From Sweltsa coloradensis (taxonomy: Eukaryota; Arthropoda; Insecta; Plecoptera; Chloroperlidae), in contig JAMZAV010001813.1 in the NCBI GenBank assembly GCA_024449915.1, positions 62,001 to 126,000 on the forward strand: a stretch of DNA of 64,000 nt. Direction: 5' to 3'. Position 1 is the first letter of the stretch; each line of letters opens with the position of its first letter. Both the position numbers and the translations under genes were made by a program. The notes under the pieces were generated by a model. The model saw nothing but the letters and a program-made list of their open reading frames with translations, was not told the DNA's origin and did not search any database. Positions 34,010-49,000 of the stretch are shown here, piece by piece.

Positions 34010-37000
34010 GTAAGCAGACCCACATTGGGCAATTTGAAAATCTTAATTTGGAGCATTTTTCCTCCTAGCCTATGCCTCCACGCTTAGAAAGTAGCATAGC
34101 CATAATGAAGAATTAGAACACTGTTATTTTTTTAAACATTAATTTGGTTTATCTATTATATAGTAATGAGGAGTTTTGCAACTAAAATATTAATACGTAT
34201 AACTTAATTATCGACATGCATTGTAAGCTCACACAATTATATTATAGTTTTGAATACTAATGGTAAAATAAAAACATTGCCTTTGCCTAATTTTAATTCT
34301 TACAGGCAGCTCTGGCAAACCGCATAGGCCTAGGCCTAAGCCATGTGTAGAATAGGTCCAAAAAAACCTAAGCGGATACTAAAGGCCGATGTGTATGACA
34401 TCATCTAAACTTGGTTTCGGTAAACATCATTTCTTCATAAAGAATTTAGAAAATTCATAAAAAATAACACATAACATTGGACAAAATACTTTGCTACATA
34501 TTGATTGAGCATAACGCAGTAGAGAAAGTGGCGCAGTTTGAGCACGAAGCTTAATTAATCCCAAATCGATATTTTATCGAGTATCACACGGTTGTAGGCC
34601 TATGTCCTGTTTGAAAGGCATTGTAAATATCGTAACCGTATGTATTATGTGTAGCCTAATGAATAAAGCTATAAAGTGCGGTTACTCAATCATCTGAGCA
34701 CATTACTTCTATATTAGTTCAGTGATAATATAGCAGCAAGATAAACTAATAAACATGGGAATCCGTCTGTTCTTTAACTAGCGAGAGGGACGTAGCCTAC
34801 TTGAACAGTAGACGTACATAGCCACATGCCACATGACATGAATCAATACTATTACTAGGTACATGTTTTTTAATTGTGTATTTTAGGTCTTGTAAACAGA
34901 CGATACTTGAGAGCATTTACATTGTGTTTAACATTATATGTGAATGTAATAGTGTATTATATTATTTTCTTTATTTAGCTCTTGCAACTATAGGCTACAG
35001 TTTCACATGATAGTATATTTAAAATTTTATCTGTTAACAATTTAACATAAGCCAAACATTTTAGAAATTATTCCTTAATCCATATTTTTTGTTTATATCT
35101 TGACCTCTTTACATCTGCTGGGAAATTGATTGTACCCTTCTCTGATTCCTGCGTGAAAAACTGACATTGTATAGTACAGTGTACCTGGCTGAAGAACGAG
35201 TTTTATACACACTTCCAACTCAAACGGTTGAGCTACATAAGGGCCTTAAAATACGAATAGCAACAATGCGAAAAGTAACAATAAAGATGAAAGTGCAAAA
35301 AGGCAGTACCTACTTCAAACGGGTAAATTGTCTCGTCATCCGACTCGCACAAAGAATAGTACCGGTATTTGTCTGTTTCTACGCTAGTCGTGTTTATCAC
35401 AGTTACCTCAAGTGGCACAAATCGTGTTCCCGCTTTACATCATGCTTCGGATGACTAATTAAATGCGTTGAATAGCGACCGACTTCAACTCAATGCCGCC
35501 AACAGCAGAAAACTATTATTGTTTCGTTTTGGTGAAGAACATGCGAGAAGGTGTGTTTCATTAGGATATACCTACCGCGTTAAATTTAATCGCATAACTA
35601 AGTAGGCCCTAGTATTAAGGTTGCGCAATGTGGCAATACTTCAAGAATAAAATAATTTGACACCTACTTCATTTTGTATTGTTAAGGATTACAATTTATT
35701 ACAAAAACAAGGCGATGTGTTTCGTTTCAATCAAAATAGAACACTTTCCTAACACAATCAAAGCAATGTTGCAATTTTGCAGGAATATTCTTTTCGCAGC
35801 ACAATACTGTACCTTAATAAGAATCACATCTTGTCTTTATTGCAATGTTATTTCCGGATGTTAAATATAACAATTAACACAAAAACACAAACACATGAAC
35901 AATAATTTGAGAAATAGGCCTAGGTGTACATTTGACATGTGGTCCTAAATTTGAAGTTTAACCATGTGACATTTAGGTCTAGGCCTACACAAAATCAATA
36001 TCCAACTAATACAATACACGATGTATCTAGCTTCCAAGTTGAATAACGTTTGATTTATTTTCTTGGTCTTCCCTGTCCATTTATACGAATCTTCGGTGAT
36101 AGGGAGACAGCAATACAAAGAGGTGAGCTCATGCGTCAGGAGTAAGACTGATTCTGGAGGTTACGGGTTCGAATTCTGCCACCGGTAATTCTAACTAAGT
36201 TTTTCCGGAGGTTTTGGGATTGAGTCCTCGTAAAAGACCAGGACATTATTTTCTCGTGAAGAGGGCCACACCGTGTATAACCGACGTGCACCCTGTAGCG
36301 GGTATCACAAGACAAATATGTGAGTTCAACAACAAAATCGAAAATATGCATAAAATACTAAATAGTAGTTATAGAGTAATCATTAATCTCAGTCTTCTGA
36401 AAAGATTTTTTTTTTTTTGGTTGATTTTATAAGTTTTGCAAAAAGTATACGATTGCTGATATTTTTAGTTTAGGCTAGCTTTTACACTTACCTTTGACAA
36501 TACAATGAGGTATTTTGACATGTGTACCTCTAATAGGCTACATTGTATTATCCAGTGGTTTACATTTTTCACTACGTTTATGATATTTGCACTGTTAAGA
36601 TACGAAAGCTTAACATTTCAAATACCTCATTGCATTGCCAAAGGTGAGTGTAAGCTAAAATAAAAATACCAGCCGTCCAAATCGTTAACTTTTCGCAAAA
36701 CGTAGCACCCAAAATCAGTCATTAAAGACGCAATAGCGAAAAAAATGCATCAACCAAATACGTCTTGAATTAATTTAATCTTTTCCAACGAGTGTGGTTA
36801 TTGATCTAACCCTATAACTACTGTTTAATGCATATTTTTTTACTATTTTGTGAACTCCCAGCCTTTCACTGCATGACCACCTCGTCATCTCGCCTGCCTT
36901 GTTTCAGACCGCAAGAAGATCCAGGCTTGGATACAGCGCCTGCACAACGGGCCCCGAACCTCCCTCACCGAGTCCATGCAAGTCAGGAACGACTACATGT

Positions 37001-40000
37001 GGTTCCTGCTACTTGTCCTACAAAATGGCCGCCTCACGATTCCCTTCTCCAAGTTGCCACCGACTAGTGAGCTGAAACCGCTGCAGGATGTTTTGGTGAG
37101 CCCTCCGCGATTTTTACCACTCGAATGTTGGCAACAGTGCTTATCGTGGTGAAATTATAGTCATTCAAACCATAAGCTGCAAGCACAGATGCTGAAAACT
37201 GTGGCATATTGTTTGAAGTGTAGAAACACAAAATGAAGCTCTTGAGCAAGACGACCAAATGAGATAACGAAAAATCAACACAAACAAGTGAGAGTCGCAA
37301 GTATGCATGATGAAGTATGCAAGTATATCATTTAATATGAATGAGTTTACAAATTCAAGCTTGAGTTTAATCTAATAGCTATAATTTTTTATTGTCATTG
37401 CCTTTGTTTTTGTTATGGTCAAGTCCATGTTATTATCATTGAGTAGGGCTGGACAAGAAATCAAAAAATTATTTCGATACGATTTCGATGTGTGGGAATA
37501 TTATACAATTATATTAGGAAATAGGAAATCTCGGAAAAAATTATTACATTTGTCGAAACAAATTTTAAATTAAAAATGTAAGTTACGTAATCGAGATGTG
37601 AATTTTTGGAATTGCAATTTTTTTTACCCTTTTACGGTTGCAAAGACCTAACAAATTGTATTTGGTGTATTATGGTTGAGGTGCCGGGTGCTCTAATTAA
37701 TTCTCGCTACTGCGTTTCGTAAATGCGTCGGAGCGTTAGTGTAAGAACTTAAAACATGCATTTTGGCGACACCTTATCAACCATTTTTGCTACACAGTTA
37801 GGCCCAATATTTTTTATGTTTTCGAATATTTTTGTTTGAAAATTATGTTTGTAGAAATAATTAAAATTACGATGTATAGATCTCGAATTTTCGTGTCAAT
37901 TTCATTGATATGTCACAGCCCAACCCCACTTTATTTAGTACATTCTTGAAGCTTTGAGATAAGGGTTCTGTGCAGCGACTAGACAAAAAAAAATGCACAA
38001 TTTTTTACGTATAAAATTCGTGCTCCGTTCAATAAAATGTGGGTACCCAAAGAAAAATATTCAAATTAAGTTGTGAAGTATGTGTACTACACTATACTCC
38101 CTTGAAAGCACCATTGTCACTCAAAGATATTGCAGAACAGAAATATACTTGAAGGCATGTATTGAGTATCGCGGGGCACATGGTTGTAAAGTGTGAACAG
38201 AAGGGGTTGGGGAGGGGTCATTATCTAACCAACCTCCCTGCTCCGTACGGGCAGTGCAAGTACAAGGGCTTTTGTCCCACGTTACGTTCAATTAGTCCGT
38301 TCATAATTAGTGACCTACTGTTGCACTTTGACTTCTGTCGTCAGTCGGGTGTTCCGAGTGGCTGTCTGTCGCTATCTGAGGTCCTACCGGCACTACTTGC
38401 CTGCCTCGCTCTCTCGCTCGTTGCTTTGTGTAGTTGTCAGCGACAGTGGATGTGGATGTGGCCCTCTGTCTTTGATCTACAAGAGATGGGCCAAGTTGCG
38501 ACCTCAGCCTAAAGTGAGCTCCGGGCGAACTGCGACGATTCCAGAGACGTAAGATGAGCAAACAATGGCCGTCGAGTTGGGCGGAGGTGAAAACTTGGCT
38601 GGTATTTTGCTCAGGCATGTCAGGAGGGAGTCCCAACTTCGCCTCGGGAGATTCGGAAAATTCTTGTTGTTTTCTCTTCTGATCACAAGCAACAACAACA
38701 CCGCCCGTTACTCTACCCCTAGGTGTACACGAACAAGTCGACTCCATATTTTATTTTAATTGACAAATATTCTCGAATCTTTAACCCGCGTAGCTCTTGT
38801 GTCCAAAGTCAAACACTCGAGGAAAACAAATACCTATTTGGGTACACGTAGTTCTTTCTTGTTTTCTAGTTTAATTCACGTATTTCATTGCATAGAACAT
38901 TCTAATTACAACAGAAGCACTGGTACGGAATATCCCAATATAGGGTACGAAACTCGGCACTGGTACGGAATTCGCTAAAGCAGTGGTTCTCAACCTTTTT
39001 TATTCGCGCCCCCCTTTGGATCGGTTCCTTGTCCGTACGCCCCATGTTGCCTTAAATTAGAATATGTTCATTTTATTTAGGAATTAGGATTGTTATTTTG
39101 GTATATTACGTTAAAAAAAGTAATTAAATTATTTGGAGAGAAAAATAGTAATGGGTATACCTTTATGCATCATCGGGAAGGAGCGTAGGTATAGGCTATG
39201 TTTTAACCCCCTAAAGTGCTCAAAGTGGAAATAGAAAGGCAGTTTCATGTGAAAAGGACCAAGACGGTGGGTTTGAGGGGCAGAGCCCCGTAACAGTAAC
39301 GCCGCAGGCGAAAATTTGGAAAGTAGTTTTATTTAGAGTGCGTTTTGGTGCGTTTAAAAGAAAAGAGTGGGCTGAATGCAATACCGAAATAATATAGTTT
39401 TGTATAATGTTAACTCTAAAAAACCACCAAAAACAATTTGAAACCAGACTATTTTTTAAATCCACGGAGGTCGTCCCTTGCCAATATGTCCCAATACCCT
39501 TGTTATTGATGGGAACCTGTAAACCTAGGACACGTATGGTTGTCTTATTTTAAAGCAACATTTGCATTTTTTACATTTTATTTTCTATTTTGGAATTATT
39601 ATTATTTGGAATATTTAATACCCATCTTGGCGCCCCCCCACCCACTGCCAAAGCTTCGCAACCCCATTTTGGGGCGCGCCCCACAGGTTGAGAACCGCTG
39701 CGCTAGAAAGTAAGAGGGAACCTAAGTGGGCGTTGTCCGGTTCTCTCCCGTCAGCGAGGTATAGGCGATTAACCCGTGCTAAATGTTTCGTAAGCGATAG
39801 CGCGAGAACCCGACCACGGACCGGAATTATATTCATACTGTAAGAAACTATAATCTTTCCTCTTTGCGTGGATATACATAACTCTGCTCTATCACAAATA
39901 TTAATGACTTTTGTTTTGAGTTGAAGTGAACTCTACATTTACACTGTTGCCAAACCTTCCAAACTGCTCATGAAAAAGCACGTAAAAACATTTTGTCCGT

Positions 40001-43000
40001 GGCCGTGGCATCAGCATAACATTTGGTATCCGACTTGCTTTGTGGCTACTGTTAGGTCACTGGGTTGTACTAGATTATACATTACTAATAAAATATCCTT
40101 TAATGTGCCAACAAAATCTTGAATGCGAAGTACATTTAGCAACCATGGACAGGCGCGTGGTATGCGAGGATGTCACAGCTGCACACAACGTGGCTGCGTC
40201 TCGCTTAGGTTGCCGCTCAGTCAGAGTACATTTGCGACAGCGCGCAAACATGGGTCCATTTAACTCATAATAGTTTGAATTTAGGAAGCGTCATCGAGCA
40301 AAGTAGAATGTCATCATCTTCTTCACAGAATTATGCATCTTGTGATGTTATTGATTTAGATTTCTTTTGCGCGAGTCAAAAGATACGGCGAGTTACATTT
40401 TCGTACCATGCTAATTCTTATGGGCGCTGAGACCAGAGAGAACCAATTTCCTTCCCGCCTTCAAAACTTAGGTTCCCTAGAAGATTTTTGAAGGAACAAC
40501 AATCAGCGTTGATCTGTTTTGTTGGTGTTGCAGGGGTTATCTTTTGAGTGAGGATAACTCAGTCACACGGCCCCGCAGGGTTCGTCATCATATTTGAAGA
40601 GCAATATGTTATAGCAAAACTCGCATGTCAATTGGATGTCAGCAAATGTCAGTTCGGTTCTAATCGTGAGACGTGACACACGGGCGGACGGACGGACGGA
40701 AAGAAAAGTGAAGCGTTAGGGATTCTTATTGAATTTTGTCATAGGAAACCTTCCAAGGGGCCTTAGGTCCAATCTTCAGGTGACAAACTATAGATACAGG
40801 TTGTTACGGCTGTAGGGAGAAAATGTCCAAGGAGCAATCACCTTTTGACAGAGAAAAAGGTTGGAAAAAGGCATGTCTCGCCAACTTTATATTAGAGAGC
40901 GAGGTTGACCAGTTTGCGTTAGTTTTCTGTCCGTCTGTGCGTGTGTCACGTCTAGCGATATAAACAGAACACGACCTCCCGATTGACATTCGTGCTTTGT
41001 GATACCAATTGCCCTTCAACAAGGATGATACTGTACGTTGGGGTGAGGGGGGACTTTGAGCCAGTACTCACTGGAAGATTTCTACCAACCCGGCACCTCC
41101 ACTAACAATAAATAGAAACTTTGGTAACCATTTTTGGTCATTGAAATCCTGTACCCGTGCTTGATTCTATAAACACAAAAAAAAATTGCCGTCCACGGTG
41201 GCTCATACGGTTAGGGTGCTGATCCGAAGCGTAATAACACACGGGAGCGAATCCCTCAACCATCAATCATTACTCATCGTCTAAAATTAGCAATATTCCA
41301 ACAATAGAGACGTTAAGCCACATAAAAATTAAACAGCTAGGCTATGAAGTTTTAAAAACCTGTCAAACTGATCACGATTTTAGACCAATCAACGAAGTTT
41401 GCAAGTCCTAACGAACGCCCTCGCAAACTCCCTCCATGTCCGCGCTGACCACAACTACTGATTGAGACAAATTCGAGGGTGAATTAACGAGGTTATCTTC
41501 CATATGAAGGAGCAGATTCCCTTGTTCGCATTCCGAGGGAATTGATTCAGGACTTCCCTCTCAGCTCGGCTCGGCACCTAAACCTATCTGAGTAATCAGT
41601 GACCGGCTCAGTGACAGCCTCGTGTGGCAATTAACTTTCATCTAAAAGTGTTTACAATATGGACGGACGGTGTAAAGCCTTTGCTGTTGATTGGCGCGAA
41701 GCAGGCTGCATGCACAATGTGAGGCAGGTAGCACAACGACTGTGTTTGCATGTCCGACAGATGGGAGACATCCACGACTGTGCTCAGTTGGAATGATATA
41801 TAAAGATTTGTTTTATTACTCATTATAATTATTAGGAATATTACAACTAGCATGTCTTAAAACACTAAATTATGTCTAATATAGCCATATTGCCCATATA
41901 CATGCTTATGTGTGGCGCAGACTTATACCTTGTTCAACAGGAGAATATTTACCTGACAGACAATGTATAGGGCAGTTAGGAGAAGTAATTGGCACATATA
42001 ACCACGAAGTAATAATGATACTATACCTCCTTAAATATGTTGTAAGTTATGTTGTGTGTGCAACATTTACGTACACCATGTATGTATGTAGTTGGCAAAA
42101 TAAATTGAACATTAGTACGATGAGATAATATTAAATTATTATACAGATGAGCATGTCTATAGGTCATAAAATATATACGCTTTAAAATACGGATTCGGGT
42201 AAACTGATTACGTCACAGTTTATATTATAATATATTACTAAAACAATAAAACAAATTAAATGTCCGAGGGACAAGGATGAACAAAGTCACTTGTTATTGG
42301 TCCATAGGACATAGGCAAAACTAAAACATTGCAATTTGTTGTGGAAGAAAAACACTCAACAGTGTAATTTGAACTGTAGGGTGGCCACGAGTAAGACCTC
42401 ATAATTCCTATATCACGGTGTTCTAGTTGTTGTCTTAGAGTCAGTGAAGGTCAAGCTGATTTCTGTGAGATTGCATTCGTCCCTTTTTTCGCATCAGAGG
42501 AATATATTGGCCCAAAATCTACCCCGGGTCCATGCGGAGCAGAAGAATGGTACCTTCACACACAGCTCTTGTCTTGGCTTTTGTATTTACTGTTTGATCT
42601 CCACTTTAAATGACTAAACGATTCATAATAAATGCATGTGAAACGGCTTTACTAACACGTGGAGCAAAAGCTTGCATGCATTACAAAACATACGCCAGAC
42701 TAAGTGTTACAATATAAAGTCTAAATGTTGTAGTAGAACTTTTAGTGCTTTCGAAGTTAAGACGCGTTTCGAAACTCTGAGCTTTTATTTTTAGTGCTCG
42801 CATTAAATATTTGTTCGGTGCTTCCATAATATAGTAGCGCGCATAGAAGAATCTGACCCGGCGAACTTTGCTTGGAGATAAAAGTGCACACGGCACAGGT
42901 TGGTGGAGGACAAGGTGTTCACAGGCACGAGCGTGGTAAGAGCAGAAGTCGTGGAGTGGAACTATATTGTTGGATGAGCGTAGCGAGCGAAGCGAAGATT

Positions 43001-46000
43001 CCATTTCACTACACTGGAGAAAAAAATCCGGAATGTTTTTTTTTGTATTTTTGTGTGTTTGTCCACACGATTCCGGCTAAACCGATACTCCAATTGCGAT
43101 GAAATTTTATGGAGGCCTTCGAAATCTCTGAACTAGAACTGCCACGTTTTTGAGTGTAATCGAAAAATTATTTCTCATTAAAATCGCAATTTTTACTATT
43201 TTTTTCTATTTAAAAAAAAAATTATTCGTCATGCTTTATCTGATTGTTATGATTTTTTCACAAAACCTTAATTTTATGAATTAATATATTCGTGTAAAAT
43301 TTGAGCGCAATCGAAAAATAATTTCTTACGAGAATCGCAATTTTACGATTTTTTAAAAATTTTTGAAACATTCTTCGACTGATAATACCTACATGCTTTA
43401 TCCGATTGTAATGATTTTTTCACAGAACCTTACTTTTATAAATAAATATATTCGTGTGAAATTTCAGCGTAATCGAAAAATTATTTCTAATAAAAATCGC
43501 AATTTTACGCTTTTTTCGTTTAAAAAAAACAACCGCTCATCCAACAATGCGCCTAAAAAAGCGTTTGTGAAGCTTCCTAGTTCTAAATTACTGAGTTATA
43601 AATGAGCCCTTAGTCTAATCTATTGGTCCTCTACAATTATTTCATACTCTAGCTAGAGTCCAGATTACTTCATCCCAATAAATCGAATGTTTCCAATTGA
43701 AACCCGACAGCTATTTTAATGATATAATTAATTTATTTATTGTATTTTACCTGCCCATAGGGCAGGAAGGCTAATGCAGGGCAAGTGTGCCCTCTGTAGC
43801 CTGACACAGTGATAACAGAGTTTCAAATTAAACATTACATGAATAACAACAAGAGAACATGACATTTATAAAGTTAGACAAATTGAAAGGCAAAAGGCGG
43901 ATAAGGGTACTTGAATCGCGGTAGAGGTCTGAAGACTCGAGGACGCGAAACGAGGTCGTGAAGCTCATTCCTGCCGCCTGCGTGAAGACGTTGCACGTAA
44001 GCCCCTGCGAGGGTGTCGAGTCGAGCGCTGATACCACCGACGCCGGTTTGGGCATACACGTCTTCATTCCTCATCATGAGAAAGCCGCGCGATGCGGCGA
44101 AGGATCCTTCGCTCCAGCGAGAAGTATTGCTGGAGACATCCTCCAAAGACGGGTGTCAGCGCCGGGGCCGCGTATTCAAAGAGGGGACGGATGAAAGTTT
44201 TATAAGTGTGCCGTAGAGTACGGAAACTGCATCCAGAAAGTCGCCCACGAAGCATCACGAGTAAATTTAGTCTCGACCGCGCACGGTTGATGACGTCACG
44301 GCAATGAGCACCTCAGTTCAGAATGTCTGTAAAGGTTACTCCAAGGTACTTGGCAGACCGATAGGGTACACCGTAGCGCCCAAAGTGAGAGACTGACGGA
44401 GTGGTTTTTGAGAGTGCTAATGAAAATAATTAAACATTTCGAGATCAGGGGGTTCCAAGTTTTCATTGCTTTTCCAGGCACGTTAAAGGGTTTTGAGTTT
44501 TTTTATGGTGATTATTTTGTCCAACGATTAGTGTTTCGTGTCGTCATTGTTGTCGTAATTGTCATTGTCGTCATTACAAGACAAGAGCCAAGATTGAACC
44601 ATGGTCAACAATGCAAAGCGACCGATGAATTTAACCGAACGCGCCCGTTGTGTTTGCCGCAAAAGGTGGGGAGGGGCAAGTCTATTGACCAAAATCGTGA
44701 CCCTAAAAGTACGTTTTAAAAAAATATATAATTTCTTCGATTGTCCCCAAAAAACCTAACAAATATAATTTCAGTATTTCCATAAAGTTTCAAAAGATCG
44801 GAGTACCCGTTTGCCCGGCCCCAGCCCCCGCAAAATTCACGAAAATGTCCTTTAAAAAAACCGGAAAAAAAACGTAAAAAGAAAATTTTTTCGATTGTAC
44901 CAAAAAAATTTGGCAGATCTAAGATCAGAAATTTCAAAGGGGGCCCCCTGAAAATTTCATCAATATCTTTTTGTCTTTTAAACCGGTTAGAGTGCGAAAA
45001 AACAGACAAAAAAAACAGCTATTTTTTCGGGGAAAATTTAAAATTGAAGTCTTCGCTGCGCTCATCCAAAAAGTGGCGCTATTTTAACCGAGAATATCGA
45101 TCGATAATTCAGGCACCTTTTTGACTGTCAATATTTGTCTGTGTTCTACCCTAAACATTGACAAAACTACTTTAAGGTTAACAAGTACGAAAAAAATTTT
45201 TTTATTTACCTCTAAAACGGGCATAAAAAACCCCAATTTTTTTGTATAACTAAAACAAAAACAATTCAAAAATATACTATTCAAAACAAACAAATAACTT
45301 TCTAGGGATTGTTAACCTTTTTTTTTATCTTTTTTGTACAACTTCTTAAAAAAATAGACTAAACAATGACGATAGGAAATTTACAGCTACCTTAGCTTCC
45401 TGAAAAAAAAATAAAACGGGAAATATCCCCTTGTACTTTATCTTGAAGGGACGGTACCACCCTTTTTTCCATCAAGGGTATAACTAAAATATTAGTTACA
45501 TGCGAGGGTTTTGTTTGTTGAGATGTGCCGGGGATCGAACCTACAGCCCCCGCAGCGGAGTGTCGTGCCCTACCATCAACAATGGAGGCTCGAGTTGGCT
45601 CATTCAGAGGAGCTAAAAAGCCATCATCTCGGAAAAAATCTTAAATTGAGTCATATTTTCGAGTTCAATTTGGTCTCGCCCTTATCTCCGCCGACCACCC
45701 TAGTCTCCCACTCGGCAAGTTATTAAACTATCGACCTCGAACACGGACGATAGAATCGCAACAGCTGTTATGTCGGCTGACTCCAGATGACCGTTTAACA
45801 AGCCTGGCCAACTTGGAGGAGGCAGTATTAAAAGTTCACGCAAACTCTTGATCTTTCCTCGGCGGGTGTGGGAAAGAGGCCACATTTCAATTTCAATCCA
45901 GGAACACTTTAAATACGGGTCTTTAATCGATTCGATTATGGTAATGGACACTTTCTGTCACTCACATTCACATACAATGAAATAGTATTACACAATAAAT

Positions 46001-49000
46001 AACAATATTTTAAAAAGATCCCCCTTTGACATGGTTGGATGAGTTCGGGCCAACTTTTTTTTACAATGTCAAATGTCCATTAAAAATTCGCTTTATCGCC
46101 AACGATTGCCAAATCCAGCGATTTCCCAAAAATTCTGGACCACGTTTTGACCTCTAATTTTCACTCGAAAACTTAATCTTTGATGGGAATTGTTGACAGA
46201 GAATAAGTACATGTCGCGATCAGAGAACATTTTCACTTTTCACATATTGTCTCCTACACAAGGTTTGGAAATAACAAAAAGAACTCTTTGTTGGGCAATT
46301 TACGGTCAGCTGATAAAAAAACAAAGCAATATTTTGAAATGTGATTTGATAAAGAGACAATCATGAATGATACACACTCAAACTTTCCCACACTAATGCA
46401 AACCACAACCCCATTGGACAATCGACAGAAATCCAAAGCGTTCTATTTCTGCATCAGCACTTGATTTGTCCAAGCTCATTACCAGTCTCGGTGTAACATA
46501 AATGGTTTACAATTTACATGTCACAAGTTTCTAATTATCTGTATTTATGTAACTCAAATTTCAGGTTTGATTTATTGGTGACATTTATAAACTCTTTCTA
46601 TACAGACAGTTCTCTTTGATGTTAACAAATTAAAGCGTTAAGAGCAGCACGTGCGCCTGGATGCATTCAACGGGAAAATGATAATTAGTTGTTACATGAC
46701 TATAACAAATCATGCAAATAATGGTATATTAGCTTATGTGACTAAGTACAGTCACGTGAAATATTTCTGGTGTCCATAACTCAGGTGGGTTACACGACAC
46801 TTCATATGATATTAGTGATAGCATTATAAATTATAATATTATGTAAATCTAGGTCAGTTTGGTAGTTTTTTATTTTTATTTTTTGGTGTCGGCTGGCTAC
46901 TCATCCATATTTAAATCGTTGTTGAAGTATTCCGCGGTTAGATAACCTCTAGTTGTAAAAGCAGAGTACTTGAATAATGTTTTCAATGTTGCCAACAACG
47001 AAAAACTTAACAAGTATATTCCCCCTCCTCCTATTACAAGTATTCATCTATAGGCCAAGGTCAATATGCAACGCCAAAAACTTCATTTTTTAATAGGTAT
47101 TATAAAAATTTCACAAAACGAGATATAGAATAAAATTTGAGTAGTGCAGTAGCGTGGGAAAGGTTTTTGCTACATCAGAAAACAACGCTCAAGAACATTT
47201 AAGGGTATTCCCCCGCGTTTTTCTATTTCCCAAAATAAGCTACAATCAAAATAAAATGAAGGGGTTTTTAAACTGGCATTTTGAAAAACAAAAAAAATTT
47301 TTTCCCCAATTTTTCTGATCCGGTACACGGCCAATATAGCCACTCAAAATAATTCAAACTTTAATTTGCCAGGGCACACCATTCAACGTAGGGGGTTGGC
47401 TTTTGTGACATTAATTTTCAATTTTTCTTTGGACTGACTGAGAAAAAAAGATTTATTTAACAATTTTCTTTCCTGCGAATTTTTTCGTTTTGGCGGTACA
47501 AAAACGGTAAAAAATACTGAGAGAAAACAGATTTATTTTAACAATTGTCTTTCCTGCGAATTTTTCGTTTGGCGGTACAAATCGGTAAAAATACCGCCAA
47601 ACGAAAAAATTCGCTGGAAAGACAATTGTTAAAATAAATCTGTTTTCTCTCAGTCAGTCCATAGAAAAACAGTTAAAAATTAATGTCACAAAAGCACAAC
47701 ACCGTACGTTGAATGGTGTGCCCTGGCGAATTGAAGTTTGAAATTATTTTGAGGGGCTATTTTGGCCGTGTACCGGATCAGAAAAATTTGGAAAAAATAT
47801 TTTTGATTTTCTAAAATAGCCGTGTTTAAAGCCATTCACCATATTTTAACTTAGTAGCATATTTTGGAAAATAGAAAAACGCGGTGGAATAGCCTAATTG
47901 TACGAACTTGATCCCTATTTCAAGGTGGGTTGAAAATATTATGTCAGATCGCCTAGTGCGCTTGCTCACAGCACAGAAAACAAAAAAATCGCTTTCTTTT
48001 TTTGTTTATTTTCGTCTACACACCAACTTTATAACATTTCTCCGTGTCATTCAAGAATGCGAGCAAATACCGTAAATTATTGTCATCCCTTTTTATATCT
48101 CAATGTATTCAAACTCTTGTATAATCTGTTCTGAAATGCCCTAATTTTGGTTTTCAAGAGAGAACCTTCCGTTATGTTGATTTCTAAACGACGAGAGAAG
48201 GTATAACCAATTTATATCCAGAGTGGTTGTTGGCTTGTAAATTATTGACACCATTGCATGAGTTTAGAATTGATTGATGCAATTATGCCAATTACAACTT
48301 TCTTTACGTATACAACTTACTTCGATTTCCAAAGGGTAAATTGACAGTTTTGGGTTAATAATGTGTATTTTATTCTGTGTGTATTTTCCCGTGTACAGTA
48401 ATCGATTTTCAATAACATATAGCTCGCACGAGTGAGTCATTATGATTCGCTGCACGTTTCTATGAAGACATCATACGGAAATGAATTATATATTATTTGT
48501 TAATTTGCAGTCGCATTGACACTTCGAATAAAAGGCTAGACCACATGACAAAGGAACAGACTGCTTAACTCACAGTTAATCAATCCTTTTTTAAGAATAA
48601 GTTAGAACATTGTGCTGAATTGTGGTTTCAGATTTTTTGTATAAAATCCAAGACCATCAAAATCCACAGGTACAGGTTTTATAGACAGTATTATGTTACG
48701 GGAATCTGGGCATGTTTAACCATTGGTTTGACTACATAGATTGACCATTAGAGACTTTAGGGCTTTTAAATCTGTTAGAATGCAGTCAACTATACACAAA
48801 AAATCCATTTATTTTCAACTGTATGCAACAGAAAAATTATTGGGACCACCACCATGACCCGATTTTATTTTTCAAATCGGTAATTATCGAGCTAGGTCCC
48901 ATCGGCAAAAATCTCCCATAAGAAATAACATGGGGACAATTTTTATTCACCGTGATCTCGGAGGATTTTGATCCCAAAAAATATTGGACATTATTGACGT

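Larger units (their letters stand above)
34010..36907 (+). other. Intron 1 (2898 bp)
   Basis: It runs from GTAAGC to TTGTTTCAG. It is AT-rich and holds the SINE at 36119-36330 and the inverted-repeat element at about 36405-36765. The latter ends only about 140 bp before the acceptor. 34010-36118 has no feature I recognise. Confidence 0.7.

Noticed and set aside
38307..38747. 146-codon minus-strand frame
   Set aside because: The frame lies in GC-rich DNA where long frames occur on several frames at once. No domain or splice support was found.
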